In this document: in pieces, positions 43,536-55,340 of the stretch
How the letters are laid out: each line of letters begins with the position of its first letter
Numbering within the stretch: the first letter of the stretch is position 1
Source: Tupaia tana
Lineage: Eukaryota > Chordata > Mammalia > Scandentia > Tupaiidae
Length of the DNA: 64,000 nucleotides
Direction: 5' to 3'
Assembly (NCBI GenBank): GCA_026018925.1
Contig: JAKSZU010000005.1
Span: 82,387,398-82,451,397 of the forward strand
Program-made: the position numbers and the translations under genes
The notes under the pieces: model-generated
What the model saw: the letters and a program-made list of their open reading frames with translations, nothing else
Told to the model about the DNA's origin: nothing
Database searches by the model: none

Positions 43536-43672
43536 TATTTAGTCCTCATTATTTTGTTTCTTACAATAATATTTTTATTTTCTTAATAAGTAACTAAAAC
43601 TCAAGAGAGTTAGGAAATACCCATAAAGTAACACAACATGTGAGTCAGAAAGCCAGGGTTCATTTGGTACTA
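43536..43672 (-). mobile_element. MIR fragment
   Basis: 'tttagtcctcatt', 'taactaaaactcaagagagttaggaaat', 'cacaacatgtgagtcagaaagccagggttcat' tracks the reverse complement of MIR (atttaatcctcac ... cagagaggttaagtaa ... cacacagctagtaagtgg). Confidence 0.7.
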
Positions 43673-43697
43673 TGTAGAAATTAAACTGAAATGATCT

Positions 43698-43992
43698 GGG
43701 CCAGCAGGTAGCACAGAGGTTAAAGCATTGAATCCCACCTGGCCAGCTGTTCAGTCAGAGTTGCAGAACCAGCAGCTTGAAAAGCATATTGAGTGTGTGT
43801 GTGGGTGTGTGTGTGTGTGTGTGTGTCGTGTGTGCTTAAAATCTCCAAAGGAGACTGTAGGAAAGGGGATTGTGTCATGGCCATTTCTACTGGGGGGGAG
43901 AATTCTCATTTTCTCTCTCTCTTCACTATCTGGCAAAATGAACAAACTCTATAGCAATCAATCAATCAATTGATAAAAAATAAAAGAAAAAT
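43698..43992 (+). mobile_element. SINE-A with (TG)n
   Basis: GGGCCAGCAGGTAGCACAGAGG head; TG-rich run 43793-43828 in place of the GCGTGTGCGTGCGTG segment; 'aaatctccaaaggaga'; 'ctatagcaatcaatcaatca' with an unusual (AATC)n tail. Confidence 0.85.
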
Positions 43993-44104
43993 TGTAACTG
44001 TCCTCAGTTGCTAGGTTCCAGTAAGTTTCTAAATCATGCTAATATGATTTAATAAGAAGTAATGAAAATAAATAAAATGTGTTTTTTCCAATATTTGGTA
44101 GATA

Positions 44105-44612
44105 ATCTTTTTATTTTCCTTGCTAGTCTGAGATTATATCATCTGCAAAGAGACCTACTTGGACCCTCTTATGTGGGATGAAGATAATTTTAAGATGAAA
44201 GCAACAGCTGCAAACAACAGCAATAACAAAACTTGTGTAAGCTTATTTAGGTGACTTAATCAAAGACTTCCAAAAATAAAACCATCATAATTCCCCTTTT
44301 TGGAAGCTTATACTCAGAAAGGAGACAGACCACTCACACCTGGATGAAGAAATCACAGCTGAAAAGTCATCAAAATTTCCATCATTTTCACTTATTTCCC
44401 TGGACTTGTTTCTCATTAGTTTCCCACCATTTGTTTTCCCCTAAAGTCTTAACCTCTTTCTTATTATCATGATACATAAACCCTTATATCTGGCTGTTCA
44501 GTGAGCAAGCTGCCCATGCACCCTCAGGTACATGAATAAACTTTCTCTTTTCTCCTATTAATCTGTTTTTGGTCAATTCATTTTTAGGAACTGATCATAT
44601 ATTTGAGTCAAA
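44105..44612 (+). mobile_element. ERV1-like LTR
   Basis: 'ccatttgttttcccctaaag', 'atgcaccctcaggtacatg', AATAAA at 44535-44540, then 'ctttctcttttctcctattaatctgtttttggtcaatt', a typical gammaretrovirus-like R/U5 layout. Exact ends and target duplication could not be fixed, so the boundaries are approximate. Confidence 0.55.
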
Positions 44613-45851
44613 AAAGAACATTATTTTTCCCTCCTATTATCTATTTTGGTGGGCTATGATGATTATAATTCAATTTTGACTGCCCAGGTAATCTTTGATC
44701 AAAAATCTAGACAGCAACAATTCAGATGGTGAAACTAAGAGAAAAGTAATTTTAAACTGAAATTGAACATTAGTCACAGAAAGACTAGACTTTTGATCTA
44801 CAGGAGTTACACACACTTATAGATGGTACAAAATAGTTTTCTAAAACAGTAAAATAACAAGAGGACTAATAATTTAGAGGGAAGCAAATTAGTGAAAATA
44901 GACAAATTCATTATTCGAATCAAAGTCAAATTAATCTGATGAGGTGGGAAAATAAACTGCTAGTTTGTAACTCAAGGCATAATGTTGTATTTTAAAGCAT
45001 GGTTAAAGCACCTAAAACCCTATTGGAAAACTTGGGGTACACTTTGGTATCCCTATAATTTTGTGAATTTCTAGGATCTGAAGGGTTATGTTCTCTTGGA
45101 TAATATTTGGTTAAAACTCTTTTATTGAATATAGATTGATTCTATATTTTAACATAGTCTGAAAAGGTACTGATGAACATTTTTGTTGAATTTTCCAAAC
45201 AACTACAAAAATTGCACTGATGAGCAGAGCCACTGAGTAAAATAAAGCTTTGGAGGGAAAGAAATTGATATTGCAACATTTCAAACACGTTGACATGTAT
45301 TAAGATACATGTGTATGTATAAGATGTTTCTTGGAGTGCTGCTTGAATGCAAAGTTGAGAACCATTTTATTTCAGTGAGTGGATGCATATGTCCAAAAAT
45401 GTCAGAACACTCACATAGAAGGTATTTCTAAAAGTGTAGCTTGCATACAAATTTGATGCCAATGCTATTTCAAGGAATAAATGTGTTCGATACATTATAA
45501 TGCATGGAAAACAGAGTTTAAAAACACATGTATAAAAATATATTTATGTCCAAAAGTTCCCCTAAAGCACCCTATTACCTCACATTTTCCAAAGCTATAC
45601 CACCTTATATTACACATCAATCTGTCATGACCTTGCTTTCTTTTCTTTTCTTTTCATTTTTTTGAAGCTTTCTTGAAGTTTCATTTGTCTTTTTATTCTT
45701 CTCCTATCTACACCCAAGAAACATAACCAGTGCAAATAACACATCTCTACCTTCTAAACATGCAAGAAATTTCAGTGTTTTGCATTATGCCCTCCTTTAA
45801 TCCTTATGTCATGTTACAGTATTTTTCTGAACCAAAGTGAGTTCTACTTTT
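44613..45851. other. Intergenic; possible hAT scrap
   Basis: Mostly unassigned. 45330-45475 contains 'gcaaagttgagaaccatttt' and 'tttctaaaagtgtagcttgc', reminiscent of MER5-type terminal regions. I could not confirm this. Confidence 0.35.
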
Positions 45852-45866
45852 AAAAGAATTCAAATG

Positions 45867-46138
45867 AGGGAACCAGCAGTTAGCGTAATGTCTATGACGC
45901 TGGACTCCCACGTAGTTGACCGCGGTTCGCGTCCCAGACTCGGTGGCTTAAAACTCACGCCGGGCGAGTGTGCGTGCGTGCCCAAGGTCCCAAGAGGAGA
46001 ATGGAGGAGAAGGGATTGCGGCGTGACCATCCCCCCTGGGGGGTGATTTCTTGTTTTCTGTCTCTATGTCTCTCTCTGTCTGTCTGGTGAGTGCACGCGC
46101 CCTATAGCGAAAAACCTCTCCAAAAAAAAAAAAAAAGA
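45867..46138 (+). mobile_element. SINE-A2, young
   Basis: GGGAACCAGCAG (after one extra G), GGTTCGCGTCCCAGACTCGG, TGACCATCC, CTATGTCTC, 'tatagcgaaaaacctctcc'. Perfect 15-bp target duplication AAAAGAATTCAAATG at 45852-45866 and 46139-46153. Confidence 0.97.
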
Positions 46139-46153
46139 AAAAGAATTCAAATG

Positions 46154-47289
46154 CCAGATTTGTCTGTATGTTTGTACTTTTATGTTTGTATTTGTACATT
46201 GATAATATCTGTAAATGTAACTAAAGTAGACTGTGGTTTAAAAAAGTAACTCTATGCACACATTTAAAGGCCTTCTGTTATGGCAAATACCTTGCTTTTA
46301 CCTAGCATTATGTCCAAGCTGATCTACTCATACGTATTCTTCTTGTTCTCATGCTTCTTTGGCACTCTGTCATTTTCTGAAAATAGTTTGCAGTACAAAA
46401 TTACTTTGCTATGGACTATTCTTTTTCCTGAGCTATAATGTCTTCTCCCTCCAATTCCATGCTTCAAAACCAACCCTATCTTCCACATCACGCTAAAATA
46501 CAATTAGATTTATGGGTGCATTTTGCTTTAAGCAATAAAAACTTTTTCACCATTTTAAATCCAAAGAAGATATCTAAGATAAAACATTCTTACAGAGAAA
46601 TTCTTTCTCTAGATCTGAATGGTCTCACTTTGAACTGATTTATTAAAAAAAATTAAATAGCTTTGATATTATAATTAGTAAAATTGAAGCTAGGTCCATA
46701 AAACGTGGTGTTTTAAGCTACATTTTGATCTATGGTACAAGTGGCAGACTTCTCTTTGCCGATTTTCAAGTTAAAAAGAAAAAGATGCTTAAACTATCAC
46801 ATTGTTTTTGCTAGGATTGTCATTAAGACCTGTCATAAAACCTGTAAATTTGGACCTGAGATTGTTGTGTTCATTTATTTATGTGTTTTCCTTTTTGGGG
46901 CAGCAAACAATATTTTTATATTGATATTCTTCATTTAAGTTTCAAAATATCACATATATGTATATAAGATATATAAATACATTATATATTTATATCTATA
47001 TATATAAACATTTGTACTCTTTTAGACAGAAATAATCACTTCCACTTATTTTTATTCAATAACCAATAGTTATCAAGTAAATAGAATAAGAGAAAACACT
47101 GTTTTCTTTCTGGTTAAAACAATATAAATATTCTCTACCTCAACTAATTAGGATAACATATTTATCCCTGTATAGGCAAATGGCTTAAAACAAATTTTGA
47201 TAATAGTGTTGTTGCAATCAGCTTTTGTTTCTCATCAAAATCAACATAAATGACAGGTAATAACAATTTAATCATTTATTTTTAAGAAC
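46154..47289. other. Intergenic, nothing recognised
   Basis: AT-rich with a TATA-rich patch at 46940-47010. No assignable element. Confidence 0.45.
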
Positions 47290-47391
47290 CATTAATTTAG
47301 TTTCAATTATTATTATTATTATTATTTAATTTGCTATAGGAAATAGTGAAATTTCACATTTCCCCAAGGGCACATGCTGTAGGGGATTAAT

Positions 47392-47441
<50 letters not shown>

Positions 47442-47808
47442 TACCAGATACGGAATGTGAACTATGGTAGGCCATGTGGAAAGTCTATCATTTTTTTTTT
47501 TTTTTTTTTTGAGAGGATTTTGCTATAGGGCACGTGCACTCGCCAGAAAGAGCAATACAGAGAGACAGAAAAACGAGAAATCACTGCACGGCAGGATACC
47601 CACGCTACAATTTTTTCTCCTCCATTGTCCTCTCGGGATCTTGGGCACACACACACACGTGCCCAGCTTGAGTTTAAGCCACCGGGTCTGGGACTTGAAC
47701 CATTAGCAACTCCATGGGAATTCAACGACATAGGCGACATAGCCATTATGCCAACTGCTGGTGCGGAAAAGTCTAGCATCTTAATCACCATGCTATCTGC
47801 TGGCCTCA
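47290..47808 (-). mobile_element. SINE-A short type split by SINE-A
   Basis: (TTA)n tail, (GA)n at 47392-47437, then 'agctaccagatacggaatgt' without GC body. The head resumes after the insertion with 'cttaatcaccatgctatctgctggcctc'. Confidence 0.85.
47492..47764 (-). mobile_element. SINE-A, full length, nested
   Basis: T23 tail, 'gagaggattttgctatagggc', 'ctcgggatcttgggcacac', head ending 'ccaactgctggtgc'. Target copies GGAAAGTCTATCAT (47478-47491) and GGAAAAGTCTAGCAT (47765-47779) come from the host SINE. A 9-bp internal duplication 'gcgacatag' occurs in the head. Confidence 0.93.
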
Positions 47809-47989
47809 ATTAAATTTTTGAAAGCAGGTCTGATATTGAAGTGTAGACCTAACAAGAAATTTTAAACATTTTGAGGACTTGATTTTTCTTGCTTTTCAAC
47901 TTACTAACCTAAAGCAGCATTCCCAATGTTTTAATGAAGATCTGACCAATATAGTTTTATAAATTCATTCTATAATATTTATTTTAAAG

Positions 47990-48302
47990 GTGATTCCTAT
48001 GGGCTGAACATGTTGAAATTCTAACCCGTAATGTGATAATATTAGGAGATGGGACTTTTGGAAGGGAATTAAAGTAATACATAGGATTAGTGCCCTTTAA
48101 AAGGTACCAGAGAACTCTTTTACTTTCTCCATGATGTGAAGAGAACAGTCTGACACTCAGAAGAGAACCTTCTCCAGATTTCAGCCATGTTTGTATCCTA
48201 CTTTTGCCTTTGGGTCTCCAGAATTGTGAGAAATAAATTTCTATTGTTAAGCCACCTGGCCTATGGTCCTTTGTTATATCAGCCTGCATTGTCAAAGACA
48301 GC
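47990..48302 (+). mobile_element. MLT1-type MaLR LTR
   Basis: 'ctatgggctgaacatgttg', 'gtaatgtgataatattaggagatggg', 'aggattagtgccctttaaaa', 'tgggtctccagaattgtgag', 'aaataaatttctattgttaagccacc' and 'tttgttatatcagcctg' match MLT1 throughout. Confidence 0.92.
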
Positions 48303-50433
48303 AATAAATGATCCTTACACCATTAAGTTCAAGTGGAAAAATAAAAAGACACAGTCATTATAGAGTCTGAGCTCAACTGTACTTAAACGCTTTTAACTTA
48401 CAGATAGGAAAAAAATGTATTTTTAACTTTGATTTGTTATTTAGCTCTGAATTGCACTATATCTGACATTTTCAGTTGAAACATTAGCTTTATTCATTTA
48501 GTTCTTTATTGTTTCATTACAAAATTTAGCACTTAAATCTATTATTAAAAATATTAAAGCTATTTTAAGTTGTTTTCTACAATTCGCCAAAATATTATGG
48601 CTTACTTTATCTTAGATGAGCTATTAAAACCTGTTAATTGTTTATATTTCTTACCACATCCTTTCAGTTTATTCCATTGTGCCTAATATGATTGATTTTT
48701 CAGCCCTATTATTTTCTGGTTCTGTCATTTCTGAAATCTTTTCAAAGTACTATACAGCTGGCTTGAATCTCAAAACCATGTTTTTTTCTTTATACTTTTT
48801 ATGTTTCCTAAAAGCAAAATAAAACTCAATGAGCCAACATTTCATTTAAATATAGACATTATTAGCACACTCACACACCAACATTAAGGATGAGTCAAAA
48901 TGGATCATGGAAGAAACAGTGAATTTGAATTTGCCTCATTGTGATGTAATCTGTGAGAATATACAAATCATATATAACTGATTTGTTATAACTCAGTCCT
49001 CCCAATTAGAAATTAGAAATTACAATATTTATTCTAAGATACAGTTAGGATAGATGTAGTACAATATTATAAATAATAAAATATATGATGATATCTATTA
49101 AATGTATATTTCTTCTTTATGAACTCAATATGATCTCTTTTAGGAATTCTTCATAGCCACAATTAAACTTTTGTTAATAACTAAGTTTTGTGGACTTCCT
49201 TTTCATGATTCTGAATTCTGCATAAATGTATTTATATTTGGTTCTGTTATATGTGAGATGCAATCAAAGAGTTCACTTGTACTTTAATTCCATTTTTCAT
49301 GAACTTTTTGAAGTCCTTTTATATCTTTTGATTTAATTTGCCCATGTATATAAGCATATTGTTGGCTTAATGATAAAAATATATGATGTTTAAGAATGTT
49401 TCCTATTGAACTGTACTTTTCTTTCTTCTCTCCTTTTCCTTTTCAAAGACCCAAGAGAAAAGAAATCTTATTGTTTTCTTTAATCTTTTCAATGTGTTTA
49501 GGACTCAAGTAAGAATAATATTCATTCGATTAAGTGAGTGTCCTATCAGGTGAAAATCTATTGGGATTACTACCGTCCTATTAATAAAGCATCTTATCTA
49601 AAATTAGAGCAAGTGTGCTCTCCAATCAAATAAGAGACTAAGAGCAGCAGGTTGGGACAGGTGTTACCTAAGAAGCAGTAGGCTAGTTCTCACACTTGAG
49701 TTTTATCTCTTGTAACCCAGGTGTCACAGTGCTCGCCAACTCTCAGTGATTATGAAATAAAGTTTTATTGCTATTTTATGATCAAATTATAGGTAATAGA
49801 ATTCCTACAGCCTGATATACACAAGCTCATTCAAAGTTCACCCCTTTCCTATTATTTATGAGTGTTCCCAAAGGGCTCCTTTATCTGTGCATACAAAACA
49901 GTCCATTAGCATCAGGCTCTGTGCAAGATCACAACCCTGTGACTACGTGTGCCCACTGTCTGCCAGACTGCTGACGGTCATCGCAGTCACGTCCCACTGC
50001 ATGAAGAGGCTAGTGTTTGCTTAACACCCAGAATTTGTATATCTTCATCTTGTGGAGTAGTACATTACCTGGTTGATTTTGGAGGTGACTTTTTTTCTTT
50101 TTTTCTTTTTGTCACAAAAACTGTGAGTTAGTGATATCTGTGGTCAGAATTCCATATCTCAGAAGCCTCATTTTATGTATTCAAAAAATTCTGAACCCTA
50201 CCTTATCTGTTCGTTTGTAAACTAAGTTGTAAAACCTAACATTGATAGATGCCATCTGTATGCTCCCTGGTCCTCTCCTCTCCTATCTTCTCCTTCGCAA
50301 CTTAAAATAGCTCTATTAATGACAAAAAAATCAAATTTTGTTTGAATATATTAATATGAACTGAAATTTAGGGTCAAGATATAACAGGTTAAAGGAGATA
50401 GATTTACCTGTTCATCAATTTCAAAATTTTGCT
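48303..50433. other. Intergenic, nothing recognised
   Basis: The longest stretch in the window without a recognised repeat. It is AT-rich; 49600-50060 is somewhat more balanced ('gaaataaagttttattgct' at 49753) and may hold an old element I could not name. Confidence 0.45.
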
Positions 50434-50609
50434 AGGTTCAGCCCTGTAGTCTAGTGGTTAAAGGATCTGAATCTCATACGACTGATCACAGTTCAAATTC
50501 CCACCCCAATGGCTTGAAAAATAAGCAAAGCACGTGTGCGCATCCCAAAATTTCTATCAGGATGGAGGAATGGAGGAGAAGTGAGCACACTTTCTTGGAG
50601 GAGGGTACT

Positions 50610-50647
<38 letters not shown>

Positions 50648-50722
50648 CGCTCTCTTTTCTCATTCTCTGTCTCTCTCTGGTCAGCACATGCACCCTTTTG
50701 CAATTAACAAACAAACAAATAC
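50434..50722 (+). mobile_element. SINE-A, old, with (CT)n
   Basis: 'ggttcagccctgtagtctagtgg', 'cagttcaaattccc', 'gcacgtgtgcgcatcccaaaat', (CT)n at 50612-50642, then an (AAAC)n tail. Confidence 0.82.
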
Positions 50723-51383
50723 TATGCTCAACCTCCCATAATTAATGAGTACCTTAAAGACAAACTTTAAGTAGAATTCAATTAAGTTGGTACTTTAAAT
50801 TAGATTAGCAAATGTTCAATTGAGACAAAAAAAAAAGAAGGAAAAGAAAGAATAATGAACTGACTTGCAGTTTGTAACTCTCACTGCCATTGCAGTCAGG
50901 AAAAATGCTGTGTGTCTATTGAAATTGGTGAGGAGGAAGATATGATTCTAAGCCTGTGCCGGGTTTTTGAATTAGACAAGTCATTCTTTTTTCCCTTTCA
51001 TACAGAGCCAAATATGATTTTAATGCATAAAGACATACAATATTGTATACAAATGTAAATTAATTAGTTCAATGGCAGTCCAAAAAAAACTGATCTAAAA
51101 GATATCATTTGAGTGTGATTACTTTTTTCAAAGGGTTCTCTAGGTAAATGTTGAGTATAAATGATTTTCACTGTTGGTACTGATTTGGAATCATTTTTTT
51201 ATAATTCAATTCCTAGGGTAGAATTGCTTAGTTAGAATTCTTTCTTTTCTTGGTAGCCAGTGAGATATTGCTTCAAACTTAAGGCTTTTGGTGGAACCCA
51301 GTTTATAAAACACTGTTTTAAGACCAATTATGATGATCAGGGTGGATTTTTGTAGTCATTAGTGTATTTGAGCTCTTCTCACC
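50723..51383. other. Intergenic, nothing recognised
   Basis: AT-rich, no assignable element. Confidence 0.45.
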
Positions 51384-51532
51384 ATTTAATGTACATATAA
51401 ATTACTTGGGGATCTTGGTAAATGGCACATCAGATTAAGTAGGTCTGTGTAGTCCAGATAGTCTTCATTTATAATGAGATCCTGAGTGATTCAATTATAA
51501 CTATTGTACCCATACTTTGAGAAGTAAGGATG
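51384..51532 (+). mobile_element. MER5A-type hAT DNA transposon relic
   Basis: 'taaattacttggggatcttgg', 'tcagattaagtaggtctgtgt', 'gagatcctgagtgattcaat' and 'actttgagaagtaagga' reproduce the MER5A internal order (non-autonomous Charlie-type hAT). Confidence 0.75.
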
Positions 51533-51786
51533 TGCATAACTTAAATAAAAATGTCTTTATTTTAAATAAATTTATTTTGGGCCAACCCCCAGACATGTCT
51601 CTAAATTATAATAGACTTTGTCTTTAAGCTATTTATATGATTATTGATCATTCCTTAAGCACATAAGAACTGAGTATCGGGGTGAGGCAACCTGTCATGA
51701 ATTGTGCTGACAATTATAAGACAACCCAAGCCCTAGTAAAAAGAGAACTATATCATTTTTGTCAGGAAGATTAATAGCGAACTATA

Positions 51787-52063
51787 GGGGGCAGCAGATG
51801 GCATACTGGTTATGTTGTTGGACTCCCACATGGCTGACTGTAGTTTCAGTCTCAGATCTGGTGACTTAAAACTCATGATGGGCCCGTGTGTGTGTGTGTG
51901 TGTGTGTGTGCCCAAGATCCCAGGAAGAGAGTGAAGGAAAAGGGATTGTGGCATGGCCATCACTCCAGGGGGTGATTTCTCACTTTCCTCATTGTCTCTG
52001 GATCTGTCTCACTCCAGGGGGTGCACATGTTGTAAGATAAAAAAATGAAAAAAAAAAAAAAAG
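51787..52063 (+). mobile_element. SINE-A with (TG)n
   Basis: 'gggggcagcagatggcatactgg' head; TG run 51889-51911; 'cccaagatcccaggaagaga'. The phrase 'cactccagggggtg' occurs twice near the 3' end (51961 and 52010), an internal duplication. Confidence 0.9.
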
Positions 52064-52320
52064 GACTACAATGAATGTGCTCTAACAATCATACACAGTA
52101 ATGGAGTCCTTTGAGAATAAACATAAGTACAAACTTGTATTCATAATTTTCAACAAGAAAAAAGATACAATAAATCAATATTAAATGATTCTTATGAAAT
52201 TACGAATAAAGGAAATATAGTGCTGCCACCCCTGGTAAGAGGTACAGTAGCATAGAAAGTACTCTTTATTGTTGTTACATTTGTATATTTATATCCATCT
52301 TCTCTTTCTTCTTCCTTCCT

Positions 52321-52554
52321 TATTTATTTTATTTTTTTTATTATTTGCTATAGAGCACATCTGCTTCTTAGACACAAAAAGAGAGAGACAGAGGGAGGGA
52401 ATGTGAAAAATCACCTCAAGGAGGGAGGGATGGTCATGCTGCATTTCTTTTTCCATTCTCCTCTTGGAATTTTGGACATGAGTCTGAGACTTTAGCTGCC
52501 CAGTCAGCCATGTGGGATTCAGTCACCTTAAACCCCATGCCATTTGCTGGTCCT
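52321..52554 (-). mobile_element. SINE-A, body deletion
   Basis: 'tttgctatagagcacatctgc', 'tcaaggagggagggatggtc', 'cttggaattttggacatg' runs directly into 'agtctgagactttagctg'; head ends 'catgccatttgctggtcc'. Confidence 0.85.
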
Positions 52555-53039
52555 GTGCATCTTTTTATAAACTAATAGTTACAATGTCTGACTCAAGTTA
52601 TGGAGGTAGATACATCAGGTATGTACACTCATTTGTGATTTTCTTTCATTGGGTTAGTAGATTATAATACATAGTTTCTTTGTGTAAAATAATTAACCCA
52701 TTCCTCTTTATTCTGTTGTTACCAGCACAAAAGAAAATGAGAATTTTTATACTGAGTAAAAGAGTATCAGCACCATTTTTATTAGAGGTACATTGTTACT
52801 AATTAAAATTTTTTTCCTTCTGGTAAATTTGAGTTTTTTAGGGTCAATCTTATAGCAATAGAAAGAAGAAACAAGGTAAATAACATTGTTCTTTTAAAAA
52901 GTTATTTTAATACTTGGCAATATCGGAGGGCCTAATGTATCTTCTAATATAATAGTCACATGATTTTATAGATTATTTCATCAATTTGATCAGGCAACAT
53001 AAAATTAAAATCTTTTAATAATTGTTTTAGCTCTTTTTT
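52555..53039. other. Intergenic, nothing recognised
   Basis: AT-rich, no assignable element. Confidence 0.45.
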
Positions 53040-53055
53040 AGAAGCCTGAGATGCA

Positions 53056-53400
53056 GGGTCAACAAGTGGTGTGGTGGTTAAGGCACTGGGCTCCCACATG
53101 ACTGTCCATGATGTGGCCTTGAAAATCACACTAGAAGTGCATGTAGGCATACCCAGCATTGCAGTAGGAGAAGAGGAGAGGCCATGGTTCCATGGCCATC
53201 CCCCCCTGCGTGGGGTAGGGGAGTGGGGGAATCACATTGAATATGTGGGGGTGTGGGCATGGGAGAGGGGTGGAGGGAGTGACTTCTCACTTTTTTCTCA
53301 CTATGTCTTTCTGTCTCTGGTAAGAAGACATGCCCTATGGCAATAAACCTATAGAAAAAAAAAAAAAAAAAGAAAGAAAGAAAGAAAGAAAGGAAAGGAA
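53056..53400 (+). mobile_element. SINE-A with G-rich expansion
   Basis: 'gggtcaacaagtggtgtggtgg' head; the middle (53200-53280) is expanded with GGGG/GTGGGG words; ends 'ccctatggcaataaacctatag' with an A-tail passing into (GAAA)n. Target copies AGAAGCCTGAGATGCA (53040) and AGAAGCCTGCACTGCA (53401), 14 of 16 identical. Confidence 0.85.
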
Positions 53401-53416
53401 AGAAGCCTGCACTGCA

Positions 53417-53896
53417 ATTACAGTTGCCTACCAAAAGGTAAAAGTCAGGTCATTGAAAAATATGGGAATGAGTGCCTGGACTCAATGCTTATTTGTTAAA
53501 ATAATTACTGACATAAACAATGGGAACATCATACTCAGGGTATAAGTTGATATAATGGGAAGATATCGGATGGAGTTCCTTGATTTTATCTTTTTTAAGA
53601 AATAGTTATTTGATTTTTATGTAGAATCTTCTGTTTTGTAAATAATTCCCTTTTATTCTTTTTAAAGCTGTAGGTTTCTAGCTTATGTGGTGGAATTACA
53701 GAATCTCAAAACAGCATATTTTTGTTAGAGATCATATCTTTCTTTTAACAATTTCATAAGGGAGTATTCTAAAATTAAATCTATTTGATCAAGATGTCAA
53801 AATCTCCAGATTAGAAACCAGATCCTTTGGGCCTTGGTCTGTTATCTATCAATAAGGTAAATACTGACAAACGGTTTAAATTTGAAACCTTTTAAA
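53417..53896. other. Intergenic, nothing recognised
   Basis: AT-rich, no assignable element. Confidence 0.45.
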
Positions 53897-54108
53897 ATTA
53901 TTTTTTAGGTTTTTGCTAGAGGGTGCTTGCTGCTGAAGAAAGAAAGAAACAGACAGTGAGATAGAAAGTGAGAGACCATCCCCTGAAGCTTTTGAGTATG
54001 CACGCACACACATCCAGCATTGAGTTTCAATTCACCAGGTTCAGGACTCAAACCGTGGCTGGCTATGGAGGAGTCCAGCAATATAACCATTACACCATCT
54101 CCTGGTCC
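53897..54108 (-). mobile_element. SINE-A, body deletion
   Basis: 'ttaggtttttgctagagggtgc', purine segment, 'gagaccatcccctgaagctttt' with about 40 bp lost, head ending 'caccatctcctggtccc'. Confidence 0.85.
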
Positions 54109-54439
54109 CTATTCTGGGTATTTCTGTGAAGATATTTTGCATGAGATTGTCACTTCAATAGGTAGACTGAGCAGAGCAGGTTGCCGTTCACAATATATGT
54201 GAGCCTCATCCAATCAGATGAAAGTGTGAATAGAACGGAAGCCTGACTGTCCCCTCAGTGAAAGAATTCTACTATCTGACAACTTTGGTACTGGGATATT
54301 GCTTCTTCATAGCTCTGCAGTAGCTTGCTTGTAATAGTCATGAGCTCTGCATATTTTGGTTTTGCATGTCTCCATATTACATGAGTCAATTCCTTATAAT
54401 AATTTATTTCAATCTCTCTGTTTCTTTCCTTCCATACCT
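54109..54439. other. Intergenic, nothing recognised
   Basis: No assignable element. Confidence 0.4.
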
Positions 54440-54730
54440 ATGTGTATATGTAATATATATATGTGTATGTTATATATGTATTAATGTGTGTCTATATTAA
54501 TGTTTGTATGCATATATATATATATAGAGAGAGAGAGAAAGAGAGAGAGAGAGATTTATTATACAGAATTGGCATATATATGTATATATACATATATATA
54601 GAGAGATGTATATGCATATATACATCTATCTATATCTATCTATCTATCTATATATATCTATATCTATCTATATCTATCTATCTATCTATCTATCTATATA
54701 CATACACACATATATGTATGTATGTATGTC
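54440..54730. repeat. Compound microsatellite cluster
   Basis: TATG/TA words, (GA)n at 54523-54554, (TA)n, (TATC)n at about 54626-54697 and (TATG)n at 54710-54728. The 95-codon frame across it is purely low complexity. Confidence 0.95.
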
Positions 54731-55111
54731 ATTGGTTTTTATTTTTGTGAAGAACCTGGACGAAAGTACATTTTTCTTACATGGGATTACCACTTCAGTG
54801 ATTTATCCTTCTATCAAAAATATGATGAATGTGTTGTGCTTGCAGAAATCTAGTGTTATCAGATTAGCTTTCCTCAATCAGTGAAATTAAACTAATTCCC
54901 AAATGTGTGTAAAATGAAACAGTTGTAGAAAACTTGAAATATGTTCGGAAACAGCAAGGACTTTTCATGTTCTTTAAAATATTGTAAATTCTCTAGTAAA
55001 ATATTTGGACTACAATGAGAAAAATAATAGATTATCATCTCTTTACTACTCGTGAGTTTTTGTGTATTTCAGGTATCTTTTAAAATTCCCATGGAAAGTT
55101 TAAACAGTTGG
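54731..55111. other. Intergenic, nothing recognised
   Basis: AT-rich, no assignable element. Confidence 0.45.
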
Positions 55112-55340
55112 TTTCTCTTTTTCTTTTTCTTTCTTTCTTTTTCTGAGAGGTTTTTGCTATAGGGTGCATGCACTCAGCAGAAAGACAGAGAGCGAGAAAT
55201 CACCCCCCAGGGGGGATGGCCACACTGCAATCCCTTCCCCTCCATTCTCCTCTCGGGATCTTGGGCATGCATGCACGCACCTGGCGTGAGTTTAAGCCAC
55301 CAGGTCTGAAACTTGAACCGCATTCAACTATGTGGGAGTA
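55112..55340 (-). mobile_element. SINE-A, 5' truncated
   Basis: CT-rich tail, 'gagaggtttttgctatagggtgc', 'caccccccaggggggatgg', 'ctctcgggatcttgggc', 'gaaccgcattcaactatgtggg'. It stops about 40 bp before the head end. Confidence 0.9.

Noticed and set aside
45330..45475. Second MER5-type hAT relic
   Set aside because: Only two short words resemble MER5 ends and no terminal inverted repeat could be paired, so I did not call it.
54463..54750. 95-codon frame rich in Tyr and Ile
   Set aside because: It is a translation of (TA), (GA) and (TATC) microsatellites.
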